Shown one piece after another: positions 10,101-20,895 of a stretch of DNA of 64,000 bases; position 1 is the stretch's first letter, and every line of letters begins with the position of its first letter. The translations under genes were made by a program, and so were the position numbers. This stretch comes from Stenogyne calaminthoides (lineage: Eukaryota > Streptophyta > Magnoliopsida > Lamiales > Lamiaceae): assembly GCA_037126765.1 (NCBI GenBank), contig JBBCBC010000016.1:16480728-16544727 (forward strand), written 5' to 3'. The notes beneath the pieces were generated by a model. It was given only the letters and a program-made list of their open reading frames with translations. It was not told the origin of the DNA and made no database searches.

Positions 10101-11881
10101 TGTTGGGAGATGAATTTAATAAAGAAGATTTTGATTAAATCCCAAAACCCCGAGTATGACATGTTCGTGGATAATCTTGATTGTTGAGTCGAGATTCAGC
10201 TTTTTTAGAGTGTTCAGATGTTATCTACACCTTGTATAGTCGCCAGATATAGATCGGGTTAGATTTCAAGATTCCAAGACTCAATAAGTTTCAAGTTTCA
10301 AGTTTCAAAGATGAAATCAAAACCAAGTTTTAGTATGAAATCGAGAAATCAAGATTTCAAGATGAAATCGAGAAATCAAGACTCAAGATGAAATCGAGAA
10401 ATCAAGACTCAAGATATCACCAATATATCTTCAAGACTCAAGAGAAGACATCAAGACATCAAGATATCAAGACGCAGAAGATACTGAAGACATAGTAGTT
10501 ACTGAAGACTCAGTAATCTTTTGAAATGCTCAGTATAACCTGAATGTTCCGAGGCACTGAATAATATCTATCTGAAGGCTACAATATCGAGAAAAAATGT
10601 GATTATCGGATAAATAGATATTGCCCAAGACATTCTCATGCGCATAAAAGGAACTAAAACTAAGTGTTGTTAAGGTTATATCTTTCGTAAATATTGACCA
10701 AAAAGAGTTGTTATGTTTGTCTACATTTACTGAAGACAAGAGCCAATCGAGAGGAAGACAACATCATGATTATATCGACATTAAAAAGTTTATGTGTCAT
10801 CAAGCATGTCAAGAGTACTATGTTCCAGACTACTATGTTATTTTAGGAAATTTGTAAAAGCAACTCAAGAGCTCAATCTTATTCTCAGAAATTGAAGCAC
10901 TCAAAACCCAAGAATTTCCCAAAGTGCTTTACATTGAAGAGAGCTCATTCACTAAGCCTAGTTTGATAAGATATATCCAAAGCTTAGTAGAGATATCCTA
11001 GCCTTTGCATTGTTCTTATTGTAAAGGATATCTCATCCTAATTGGAAACCAACCAGAAACCCCAAACCCTTTGTAAGGTAGTTTGAGTGTGATTGTTGGT
11101 GAGTTGGAGTTGTAAAGAGTTAGTAAACTATATTGAGGTAGTCAGAAAACTCTAGAGAAGAAGTGAGTAAACTATCTTCGATAAATAAAAGCTTGTGTGT
11201 GTTTGAGTAAGTAAACTACAAAGGAGGTAGTAGTCGGAAGCTCAAAGTAGAAAGGTTAGTAAACTACATTGAGGTAGTCAGAAAACCTTAGGAAGTGGTT
11301 AAGGAATTTCTCTGAAGGTCAAAGAGAGTGGACGTAGGAGCTTGAGTCTCTGAACCACTATAACTTCCTGTGTTATTTTGCTTTCTGTACTGCATTGATT
11401 ATCTGTTGCATATCTTTAACTGAAAGCATATTTTCACTGATATTCAGTTGGAATCAATCCACTATTCTTGCATCTAACTGATCACAGCCTTAATCACTGT
11501 TTCATTAAAAGAAAAGTTTTTAGCAAAGCTAAGAACGAGTATAAACTTAGGGCCAACCATTCCGCACATCTGAGTAGCTAGAACAGATAGTTACCAAACT
11601 GAACTCACTCTACTGAGGGTTCAGTAAGATAGTTATCTGATCCAAGCAGCCAGATCTCTGAAAAACTCGAGCTCGGTTAGGATTATCCGAGGCTTCCGAA
11701 AGTTGTACTTCAGGATCATTGTCTCAGGTAGACTTTGACTCAGGGCGATCTGTGCTTCTCAGGGCCAAATCATCAGGACAACCGGACCCATCTGACCTCA
11801 GTGAAGAAAAATTTTAAAAAATCACTGAACACGTGTATTCCCCCCATACACGTGTAAGACTCGTTAGAACCAGGACCAACA
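10101..11881 (+). repeat. SIRE-like LTR, copy 2 (1,781 bp)
   Basis: Starts TGTTGGGAGATG and ends AGGACCAACA, collinear with 1208-3311. It has fewer GATGAAATCGAGA repeats (about 10310-10470). It also lacks about 170 bp that in copy 1 hold the TATA box: the sequence jumps from the equivalent of 2075 to about 2270 near 10845. The U5-like block with GTGGACGTAGGAGCTTGAGT and GAACCACTATAA is at about 11328-11362. Confidence 0.9.
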
Positions 11882-11913
11882 TAGCATATTGCAGCAACGC
11901 TACTTTCGTGGAT

Positions 11914-12009
11914 TTGCAATACCTGCTACCTACGTAGCATTGCAATAACCGTTACTTACGTAGTATTGCAATATCTGCTACTTACGTAGCATTGCAATAA
12001 CCGGCTACT
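11914..12009. repeat. About 26-bp tandem repeat with TACGTA cores
   Basis: Three and a half units of TTGCAATACCTGCTACCTAC-type sequence, each centred on the palindrome TACGTA, lie just outside the LTR end at 11881. They separate the SIRE-like array from the minus-strand copia relic. Confidence 0.75.
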
Positions 12010-12775
12010 TTTCATTAACATCGCTCGATTGTGATGAGGATCTCACTCCCACTAAGTTGCGGATCGGTTTGAACCGTGAAAGCAAACATGATTAGTGGAT
12101 CCCGTATCAACTACCCCCAAAAAAAAAGAATATACCGCTAAACAAGTTTCAACAATTAGTGCTTGACAATTACCTTTCTTTCCGGCCCTTTTGGGGTTGG
12201 AATAGGCAAACCTCCATTGTCCTCTTTCACCGCAGCTTAAGCACTTCCTCTTTGGATTTTCCTTGACACCACCAGCATTCGTCATCTTACCATTGCCCTT
12301 GGCAACAATTGAGTCCGATTGCTTATGGTTTTTGGTCATCTTCTTCTTCTTGCTTTCCTTGGCCTAGAAAATGAAAGATGGACCACTTGCCGAAAAAAGC
12401 TTGAGTTTGGTGCCCCATCAACATCTCTCGCCGAGACCAAAGCTTGCAAAAAATCCTAAGCGAGGCCAAAATGCTCGTAAACTTTGGGCGAGAGTGAAGT
12501 ACCAAATTCATCCGAGTCTCCGGATTATAATCTGCACTCGAGAACCTCAAGTTATGTTCGGATGGGCCATCAATTTTGAGGACGTAATCCCTTACGAGTT
12601 TGCCCTCCACCAATTTCAAATGACGACATCTCTCCAAGGTGATCCGACGAGTCCTGCATTTTTGACTTCGTCGGTTGGCTCATCCGATTTTGGTGTGTCA
12701 AGAATCCACTTGTGCTTTTGTGCAGTTAGGACAATTATAATTTTTCGTTTCCAATCAATATAGTTTTCATACTTA
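12010..12775 (-). pseudogene. gag: copia gag and protease start (family D), frameshifted
   Basis: On the minus strand the readable order is gag N-terminus YIDWKRKIIIVLTAQKHKWI (about 12770-12715), the UBN2-like middle KLVEGKLVRDYVLKI with MNLVLHS (12637-12500), a degraded zinc knuckle CLSCGERGQWRFAYS in which the last His and Cys are replaced (about 12240-12195), then VVDTGSTNHVC, the aspartic protease active-site region DTGS (about 12105-12070). Frames change between these pieces. The coding stops near 12010, where the sequence becomes unrelated. Plus-strand frames over the same bases are shadows. Confidence 0.75.
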
Positions 12776-13589
12776 TTCTATTGACTTTAAGTATCATAGC
12801 AGTGGATTAAAAGGTTACGACATGCTGAACTGAAATAAATAACTATATGCATAAGCACAAATATATCACAAGGTTCGATCACATGCATCATATTAAAATC
12901 TCAAAAAAATATGAACATGCATCAGCCAACATCTCAAAACAGTTTAAATAAGCCACGTGGGGTGGGTCATTATTTAAACACATTCAAGCAGGTTACAAAC
13001 AAGAACAATTACAAACCTTTAATATCTAGATTAATAGTTGGCTCCCACTTGACCAATATAAAATTGACAGGGACTTCGGGGAAGTATATGCATATCAATT
13101 TTATACCTAAGTAATAACCATGATTAAATATAGAATTATTATTTCGCTTTGAAGGAGCCTCGTGGGGAGGGTCATCGTCGCCACTAGTAATAATCCACAA
13201 TCATCCATTTGGAATTTATTCATATGAAAGTAATCTTTTGACCGTCCCGTGGGGGGAATTTCTCCAAAAGAATTCACAAATAAATAAATCATGGAGATCA
13301 AAATTAATTCAATTTTATTATCCGGAATAAAATTGTCAATTAATTGTTTAAGCATACTTAGTAATTTTTGAAAGTGAGATTTTTCAAAACGTTTTCTCAT
13401 GCATCGCAAATTTAAACACAATTTAAATAAGCATAAAATAATGCACAAACATCAAGACAAAAAATTAAACATATTGGGCACACATATTCAATTGTCACGG
13501 TTAACTTTTTGTCATGTCTTGATCTCGAGAAATCGTCTTCTTTGCCTTCATCGTTCGTCTCGAAAGGTTCGCCACGTCTAGTGACGTTA
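12776..13589 (-). other. Leader of family D element with three G-rich repeats
   Basis: AT-rich non-coding leader between primer site and gag. Three short blocks on the plus strand stand out: CCACGTGGGGTGGGTCAT (about 12953), CCTCGTGGGGAGGGTCATCG (about 13159) and CCCGTGGGGGGAATTTCTCC (about 13245). They are spaced about 90-200 bp apart and are the only G-rich runs here. Confidence 0.45.
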
Positions 13590-14040
13590 TCGACCAGCTC
13601 ATGGGTCGACAGACGTCTTGCACTTCCCCCGTGTGTCGATCGGGCACCGTGCGACGCCTAGTCACCAACAAGACGTCGCCAGCGGTGTTTGGGTATTTTC
13701 AGCGAATCTCGGCAAGTGGTCGGGCGGTCGAGATCTGCGGCGTACCTGCTACCTGCCTCACCCCACGTCGCCAAGGTCGCCCTCAAGAAGATCGCCCGGC
13801 GCACCCTCGGCGGCTTGTCGCTCGCCCGCCTTGGCATCTCGCTGGCGTTCGCCGTTCAAGAAATTGCCGCCCGTCGCGCCAGGCGCCTGGGTCGATCCCA
13901 CGCTGGGCTTCGATGGATGGCCCACACCGTCTTGGCGCCCGCCGTGTCCAGATCGCGATCGCGTGCCTCCTCCCTTGGCACGTTGCGGCGACGACGCCCT
14001 TACGCCCGATTCGATCCCGTTTTTTAATTCTTCTCTCGCC
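13590..14040 (-). other. GC-rich island in the leader of family D
   Basis: A sharply bounded GC-rich stretch in AT-rich surroundings. Overlapping frames are open on both strands, as expected from high GC; none resembles a known protein. It lies between the primer site and gag of a copia relic, like the island at 18430-18990 in family C. I regard it as leader RNA or captured sequence, not as a gene. Confidence 0.45.
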
Positions 14041-14340
14041 TCCGTTTCCAATCCGTTATAATTTATTTACAAAAATAAAAAAGCCTAGATCTCAGACTAG
14101 TCTATTACATTGATCAAATCAAACAAATTCTAATCTACTCGTGGATTTTTCATTTAGGCAAAAAACGAATTCGAACAAATCGAATTAAAAAATCACTATT
14201 TATATGCATGCATAAATAAACACATTAAATTCCATGACAATTGGATACCTGCAAAAAAGATCTAGCAATTCTACTATCCAATTTCAAATTTAATGAAAAC
14301 GAATTAAATTACAATTTAAAATTTAGAGCCCGAAACCGAG
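14041..14340 (-). other. AT-rich part of leader next to primer site
   Basis: Non-coding; nothing recognisable beyond AT-rich sequence. Confidence 0.4.
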
Positions 14341-14352
14341 GCTCTGATACCA
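14341..14352 (-). other. Primer-binding site (initiator Met tRNA type)
   Basis: Plus strand GCTCTGATACCA is the complement of TGGTATCAGAGC, the usual copia primer site. Two bases separate it from the LTR, which begins at 14355. Confidence 0.85.
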
Positions 14353-14354
14353 GT

Positions 14355-16187
14355 TGTTGGGGAATTAATTGCCCGGATCTATTCGGGATGCATATTTAAA
14401 TACAAATTTAATTTTAACAATTATTACTAGCATGAATTAATCCTATATTAATTCAAATAATAATTCAACAACAAATCATGCATATAAACAGTTCACATAA
14501 ATCCTACGCATGCGGAATTGCTACGGGTTTACGTGAACTAACCTCTTGGAGCGGCAATGGTCTCGTCGATAAAACACACCAAAAAGCCTTCCCAAGTATT
14601 CACTAGTCCTTGCTCGTCAATCCGGTGGAAGGAAGCTCGCGAACAATTAACAAAAGGGCAAATAAAAATTTGTTGCACCACCTTTGTGGATTTACTAATT
14701 TTTCCAGCACATGGAATTGTCCTTGGGGATGAAAGAATCATCCCCTATTTATAGAGGGGGGTTTGGTCGAAATTTTGGGATAAAATAATATGGGAAATTT
14801 TTTTTCTTGATCTCCAAGAAATCTTGAACATATCTCATATATTCTTTTCTCCATAATTAAAATATTCCACAAAAATCTTGAACATATCTCATATATTCTT
14901 TTCTCCATAAGAATCCAAGATTTGGATCTTCTTGAATTTATAAGATTTACTTGTATTGCAAGAATACATATCTTCCATAATATCTTTTCAAGAAAATCAA
15001 GAAAATCTTTCTTTCCCTTAATCATTCAAAATTTTTGAAAATTTCATATGAATAACCAAGTGGGAGATTTCTTGAATTTAATGAGATAATCTTGTATTCC
15101 AAGAATACATATCTTCATTCCATAACAAAATTCAAAGAAAATCTTTCTCCCCTTTTTATTCATATTTTTCGAAATTTTAGGAAAAATAGCAACAAGAATT
15201 TATTTTATTTTTAAACACATTTTAAGTTATTGGACTTTATGTTGGGCTACTTGAGGGGCCTTTAGGAGAATTAAGATTGGACCTTCCAATGGATCTTGAA
15301 TTATCAATATTGAGCCACAATATTATTCAAGCCCATAAATATTAATTAATCCCACTACATAATTAATATTGCACTATCCATCTTAACCCATATTTCAGTT
15401 AATATGGCTCCCGGTTATTATTTCCCGTGTTTAAGATTATCTAGCCCATTAATTAATTCAAGCCACTGAAATAGTTTTCCATTAATTAATATCTTTTATC
15501 CTTGGTAAAGGAACGGTTCAACATTATTATCCATATTAAAACTAGTTCCACTTGCAAGATTTGGTATGATAAAACTTATGAACCTCCCAAGGGGGCAAAT
15601 CGAAACAAGCGCATTTTTTACACACGATTCTCCGTATTAAATCTTAGCAATCGCGATGTGACCAATAATATTGCCCAAGATATAAAGTATTGAATCTCGT
15701 TGATTCTCTACCCGTAATAAGTCAAAGCAATAATTACTAACCACACGCCGATCCTATTTAAGGGATTTAAGATTAAGAAATAACGAACCACCGAGGTCTA
15801 ATTCTTCCTAGTTCGATTCAAGAATTTGTCCTCCCCAGAGGTCCTATTCAAAGGCACTAAACATGCACTAGTGTAATCTCTTGGTCAAGACAAGCCAATC
15901 TCGAGCCTTACACTTCAACCTTTCACGATGGATTGTTCATTTCCATCTAGGTCGTGAATGGTGTACTTTTTGGTTACAAGGGACGTTAATTTAATCTTTC
16001 GTGATCCGGTATCACTAAATTAACTACAATGTAACACGATTATTTATTAAAGCAATTATGCGGTAAATATGTGTAACATTCGATGATATTTAAAGCATCA
16101 GTGATAAGCAATTTATTTCAGTAAATAAGACCGAAATTCAGTTTGATTATACAAAGTAAAATCATACTTTCCAGTATAATCCCAACA
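14355..16187 (-). repeat. Family D LTR, full length (1,833 bp)
   Basis: Plus strand begins TGTTGGGGAATTAATT and ends ATAATCCCAACA. The primer site next to 14355 sets the orientation as minus. A TATA box reads TATAAATA on the minus strand (14746-14753). Homologous pieces on the plus strand at 25690-26034, 32336-32797 and 43544-44128 align with it. The outer flank (16188 on) shows no testable duplication because the other LTR is missing. Confidence 0.8.
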
Positions 16188-16510
16188 CATTTCCCATCAG
16201 TATTGTGTTTGTCTTAGTAGATCAAGTTTTAGGTTGAATAAGATCACTAGTTACTTGTTCGGATAGATTGATTTTTGGTGTGTGGTTTTTCACTACACCT
16301 TTTAGGATCTTGTAAAAGGTTCATGTGTATCTCACTACTTGTTATAGTGATGTTTTTAACCATGAGGTTCGTATAGTCTTATTATAGACTATACACAATT
16401 TTGGAAAATCCTTTGTACTGCGTTTTTATACTTCCGCTGTCATATGTTGTTTTATATGTTTCACAACATTTTCAACAACACTATGAAAATACACGCACAT
16501 ACACTTTCAA
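16188..16510. other. Unassigned stretch between D LTR and C LTR fragment
   Basis: No coding and no match to other parts of the window. It contains a short palindrome, TATAGTCTTATTATAGACTATA, near 16374-16395. Confidence 0.3.
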
Positions 16511-16938
16511 TTGCAATAGCCCATATTATTAGTTGTACGTTTCTCGCAACGTATCTCATATATTGAGAATGTCTGATTTAATGTCCGGGGTTCAATTAAG
16601 ACCGTTAGTTTGATTAATTGCTTGCTATATGAGGGCCTATGGGTCACTCAACAAGTAATTCCCTTTTACGGATTATATTTGATTGATTAAGTATTAAACT
16701 GGATTTAATATTTAATTTATGGAGAATTAATTAATAATATTAATTCGAAATTAATTATTATTACTATTTAATTAAATTAAATTTAATTAAATAGGAATTC
16801 CAAAATAATAAATGGAATATTATTGTAGGGAAATATATTTAGGAAAATTATATCTAAGAGATATGATTTGCAAGATTAGGAAATATCTTCCTAATAAAGA
16901 TTGCTTAATCTTTAAGTTGGGCTTCCCCTGTATATAGT
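16511..16938 (+). repeat. Family C LTR fragment
   Basis: Matches about 31614-32042 of the intact C LTR, from GCAATAGCCCATATTA to GGGCTTCCCCT. It stops at CCCCTGTATATAG, where another C LTR starts at 16939. It is a remnant of an older C copy or of a rearrangement. Confidence 0.7.
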
Positions 16939-18307
16939 GTTAGTGTCCTAGAGATAATCCATTGTAAGGACATAATACTCAGATAATATTCAGTGTTTGT
17001 TTAATATTATTATTTATTTAATATTAAATGTATGGAGTTACACTTATTAGAATATTATGTTTAATTGTTTGCATTTGTTCTTATTTGTGTTACCTTGAGT
17101 CACTGTTGTCATTGAGTGTGTGAGAACTCAGATGACTTAAGCATGATTCTCAAAAATGCCAAATCGAGGATCATCAAGAATGGGATATTGATGATGCAAT
17201 GGACATTGGTGTGCGATCTGCATCATACTCTTAGAGAGTGTAGTAAGATCTCACTTGTTATGAGATACTAGGTATCTCATGATGGATGCACAAATACCTT
17301 AGAGGATATTAGTATACCCATCCGAGAAAACGTTTAATGTAGTTCCACTATATGTGTCTACGGGTGTCTCGGTTAGTGGGAGCGATGCGATGGGGTAGAT
17401 CCTTTGACTTGAGGTCAATACAAGAAAAAGACATGTATGGAGTGATGAAATTTGACCATGGGTAGATATGGTTTGGATTGGGTTCATTAGTGATTAGATA
17501 GACACCATCATGTTCAAGTGGTAGTTGAGTCAAGAAAAGGATTCATTCCTCAAAGTGGATTTAGAGATAATACTCATCTTCTCATTATAATTGGATCAAA
17601 GTCATTGACTAATGCACGTAAACTTGGACTTTGTGGCTGATTAAATGTTGTGAGACATGATCAGTTATTGGAGATAAATCAATTATGATTAGAGATAAAT
17701 TGATTAAGTTATTTGAATAGAGAATTCATCATGTTCAAGACTAATCGAAAGTAATCGTGAATGAAAGGAGAAAATCGGAATAACCCATGTGGATTTAATG
17801 ATTTAATTTCCCAAGAATTAATTAATAAGTAGCAAGTTTATTAATGTTTAATTAAATTTGATTTATATTGAGAATGTCAATAATAATTTATGGAATGTCT
17901 AGGGTTAATATATAAAATTAAGACCGATTTAGTTTGGGGAATTAAATTCGATATATGAGGGCCTAAATGGGTTATTTAAATAAACAATTTTAGTTCCTGT
18001 TTACGGATTATAGTTGGTTGATTAAATGTTGAATTGGATTTAATATTTAATTTATGGAGAATTAATTAATAATAGATTAATTTGGAATTCTTGTTATTAT
18101 TATTAATGTTTGGTCTTATATGTTCGCAGATTTGTCTGGAAGTCCGAACCTGAGGTTTAGGGTTTCTTCTAAAACCATTAATCGCCTAATTTTTCAATAA
18201 AATCTGCTGAGTGTAATGAAATCCCTTGCCTTCCATCACGATTTTGACTCTAACATTCAGGCATATGCAATTAACTGCTCTTTATTTAACGTTGTTTACG
18301 TGCTAAG
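16939..18307 (+). repeat. Family C 5' LTR, rearranged
   Basis: Starts TGTTAGTGTCCTAGAGATAA and is collinear with 30792 on until about 18105. The last part, with ATGCAATTAACTG (about 18266) and GTTTACGTGCTA (about 18296), is again LTR-like. The bases between (about 18118-18262) are replaced by a copy of leader sequence found at about 18414-18527, and the promoter part is lost. Confidence 0.65.
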
Positions 18308-20200
18308 TTTTGAATCAATTTTTACTCTTTATTTAATTGCACCGTTTTTAATGAAATTTTTTTATTAAAAACCGCGGTTGCCGATTTAATGATGTTTTCC
18401 CGGATTTTTTGTTTGGTCTTCGGGTTGTCTTCCGCTGAACCCAGGTTTAGGGTTTCTTCTAAAACCCGTCGCCGCTGCAATCCCTTGCCTTCCATCACGA
18501 TTTTGACTCCAACTCAGGCATCGACAACGCCGCTTGAGTCAGTGGCGTAGCACCGCAACTCGCAACGCCGTAACGATGTCGTCACGGATTTAATCGCAGC
18601 GGGTTAGACCCGCAATGGAGTCGGTTCGTCTCCGATTTTTTTCTTGCTGATCTCCGATGTCTTTTATTTGCGGAGGCGCCAATTCGCGATGCAATTCGCG
18701 ACGAAATGAGGACATTTTCGTGCGCCTCTGTCACCACCATCTGTCTGCGCACCGCTCGATTGCGTGTCTCCTTCGTTCGACGAGGATGGAAACGCGACGC
18801 CATCGTGCGATTGCGATTTGCCACTTTTTGGTTCTGGTTTCTGGTTTTGGTCTCTGGTTTCTGGTTCCTGGTTTTGCGAGCCCTCCAGAATTTCGATCGA
18901 ATCGGCTGCAGTGTCGAGTCGCCCGCACGCGCCTAGCGGCGGCGGCGACTCGACCGCATGCACCGTCTGACCCTTTCTGTATTTGTTGCGATACAGAACT
19001 GTGTTCGTTTGATGTTTATTTGTCTGGAATTTGTGCAGATTGTTGGACACTCTTGAACAAATTGGATAATTCAAACAAAATTATTGACGGTTTTATGATT
19101 AAATTAGATTGAATTTGAAAAACCTTTGATGCATTGTTGGTATCAATTGTCCCGATTGACGGATGGTTTTCGGGCAGTGATGAAGGAGGGGCCGTTTTGC
19201 AATTTGGATTTCAAACGGGTCCCTCCGTGCAAATTCGAATAATTGCACATGAGCCCTTGACAAACAATTAAAATTCTTATAAACTAATGAACTTATTTGA
19301 AAATGAAATTAAAATTGGACTTTTAATTAAAATAATTAATTGGATTAATAAATATTGATAACAATTGAAATTAAGCTGTTTTTTTAATTTGATTTTTTTT
19401 TAAAACAAAGACTTAATGTTTAAAAGGGTTATTGATTCCCACTTATGTTAATTTATCTACTGAATTAGTTAATGCTTTATAGTCTGCATCATAACTGTTT
19501 GGGTAGGCGGCACCCAATATTTGTCGGACCGTATTAACTGTTTGGGTAAACGACACCCATATAAATGTTAGTCCGTGTAATATCATATTTGGGTAGGCGG
19601 CACCCAATAATTGCTCAAATGTGATGTAGATTAGCATGATGGATCTCGATTATTAATATCTTGCCTTTAAAATGATCCTCACTAAAATATGGTTTTTCAT
19701 TAAATTAAAAATATGTCTTCCATCAAAGTTAAAAGTAAATCGGAGATTTCGTTCCAATGAGTATTTAAGGCTGTCGTCTTTTGCTCGAATCTACATCTAA
19801 CGGGACTTTTATAGGGACATGTAATGTCGCCGTTTGATGGTTGTAAACCAACTTAATTTTGTTTTGCTTGCCCTAGCGGGGAACAAAAGTTAAGGGACAT
19901 CAATCGAACTAGGTTCGATAAACTAGAAGTTGCATTTTGGCAATTGGTTTGGAGACCTACCAGTTATGCTATCATAATGGTCAGCCCTAGTTGGGGTTAT
20001 GATAATAGTAATGTGGATCCTAGTCCATTATAATTTGTATTTTATATAAATTCGTACTTTTCCGATAGGTCGTTAAGTATGTGAAAATAATGGAGACAAA
20101 ATAAATTTAAAATGTCATATTTATTTTGATTGCTGAATATTGATCATAGGAATTATTTGTTTTAATTCTCGTTTTATTTTATCTCTCTAGGCTTGTTGAA
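18308..20200 (+). other. Leader of family C element, with GC-rich island
   Basis: About 1.9 kb without convincing coding. About 18430-18990 is GC-rich with open frames on both strands that resemble no protein. The rest is AT-rich. The string GGGTTTCTTCTAAAACC with CTTCCATCACGATTTTGACT occurs at about 18160-18255 and again at about 18450-18515. Three GGGT...ACCC hairpin blocks follow near 19.5 kb. Confidence 0.5.
19501..19605 (+). repeat. Three GGGTAGGCGGCACCC hairpin repeats in leader
   Basis: GGGTAGGCGGCACCC at 19501-19515 and 19591-19605 and the variant GGGTAAACGACACCC at 19545-19559. Each can form a short GGGT/ACCC stem. They sit in the leader about 600-700 bp before gag. Confidence 0.6.
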
Positions 20201-20607
20201 ATGAATAACTTATCACTGAGAAGCGTTTTGAAAACGAACAAATTGACTGGGCTAAATTTTCTCAACTGGCACCGAAATGTGCGTTTGGTAGGCAAAAAAA
20301 GATTGAGTACGTGTTGGACACGCCAATCCCTGCTACCCTTGAGGCTGGTACTGAAGAGGCTGAAGCGTTTGACGCTGTAGCTCAGAAGAAGCATGAAGAG
20401 GATACTTCCCAGGCTCAGTGTGTTATATTGCTCGGCATGACTCCCGAGTTGTAAAGGCAGCATGAGAAGATGCTCCCCTTCAGATGCTCAAGCATCTGAA
20501 GGATCTCTTTGATTCTGAATCTCGTTCCGAGATTTATGAAGTGATGAGAGATCTGTTCAGATTCCGGCTAGCTGAACGAGGAAAGGTCTCCCCTTATGTT
20601 TTGAAGG
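20201..20607 (+). pseudogene. gag: copia gag (family C), N-terminal half, frameshifted and cut
   Basis: Starts MNNLSLRSVLKTNKLTGLNF, then NWHRNVRLV; this is the DUF4219/UBN2-type gag start. After a frameshift near 20290 it reads EYVLDTPIPATLEAG; a stop follows at CVILLGMTPEL (about 20453). A further frame gives MLKHLKDLFDSESRSEIYEV and SPYVLK, the centre of the gag domain. At 20607 the sequence changes abruptly to a D-family LTR. The zinc knuckle and protease start are missing. The element would be non-functional even without later insertions. Confidence 0.75.
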
Positions 20608-20646
20608 TAATTTCCTGTGTTGGAAAAATTAGAAATCCACAATGGT
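20606..20646 (+). repeat. Family D LTR fragment, left of gypsy insertion
   Basis: TGTGTTGGAAAAATTAGAAA followed by TCCACAATGGT matches the D LTR (minus strand about 14720-14683: TGTGCTGGAAAAATTAG, then TCCACAAAGGT). It continues on the other side of the gypsy element at 25690. Confidence 0.7.
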
Positions 20647-20867
20647 TGATGGAGAAGAGGTCATGGAGTAGTCTATTTACGTATGCTTTTATTTATTTAA
20701 GTTGGGCTTTATTATTCTTATTATTTAGTTTTATACTTATGGCCTTGTTTTACCCTAAGTACGCTAGTATTTATGTTTCCTGCCGTGGATGATGAACACA
20801 GATTTTGAAGATTAAACATTTAGGGTTTTACCCATATTTCTTGCACTATCATGTTATCGTTGCGTCA
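20647..20867 (+). repeat. Gypsy 5' LTR (221 bp)
   Basis: From TGATGGAGAAGAGG to GTTGCGTCA, aligned end to end with 25468-25689 and differing at scattered sites. Confidence 0.85.
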
Positions 20868-20895
20868 GTCGGTAATCGGAGTCAGTACCGGGACC

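Larger units (their letters stand above)
1..11881 (+). mobile_element. SIRE-like Ty1/copia tandem array (partial): env-like tail, LTR, internal region, LTR
   Basis: Two LTRs (1208-3311 and 10101-11881) flank an internal region with gag, a collapsed pol and an env-like region. The sequence upstream of the first LTR is not host DNA but a second copy of the env-like tail plus polypurine tract that also precedes the second LTR. The order is therefore internal-LTR-internal-LTR, in which neighbouring copies share one LTR. Placing a long open region after pol is typical of the SIRE/Maximus lineage. No target duplication can be scored because the left end lies outside the window. Both internal copies carry frameshifts, so this is an old array. 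Confidence 0.8.
12010..16187 (-). mobile_element. Ty1/copia relic, family D, 5' half only
   Basis: Read on the minus strand, the order is LTR (16187-14355), primer site, long leader, gag and the start of protease, stopping near 12010. The rest of pol and the 3' LTR are absent, so this is a truncated element. LTR pieces of the same family recur at 20606-20646 with 25690-26034, and at 32336-32797 with 43544-44128. Confidence 0.75.

Noticed and set aside
12371..12763. 130-codon plus-strand frame
   Set aside because: It lies opposite the copia gag on the minus strand, which has clear domain similarity.
13601..14113. Open frames of 97-170 codons on both strands
   Set aside because: They overlap in several phases in a GC-rich island, show no protein-like motif and lie in the leader of a copia relic.
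16188..16510. Pararetrovirus or host-gene fragment
   Set aside because: No coding similarity could be seen on either strand; left as unassigned.
18582..19112. Overlapping open frames up to 151 codons
   Set aside because: Same situation: a GC-rich leader island with open frames on both strands and no recognisable domain.
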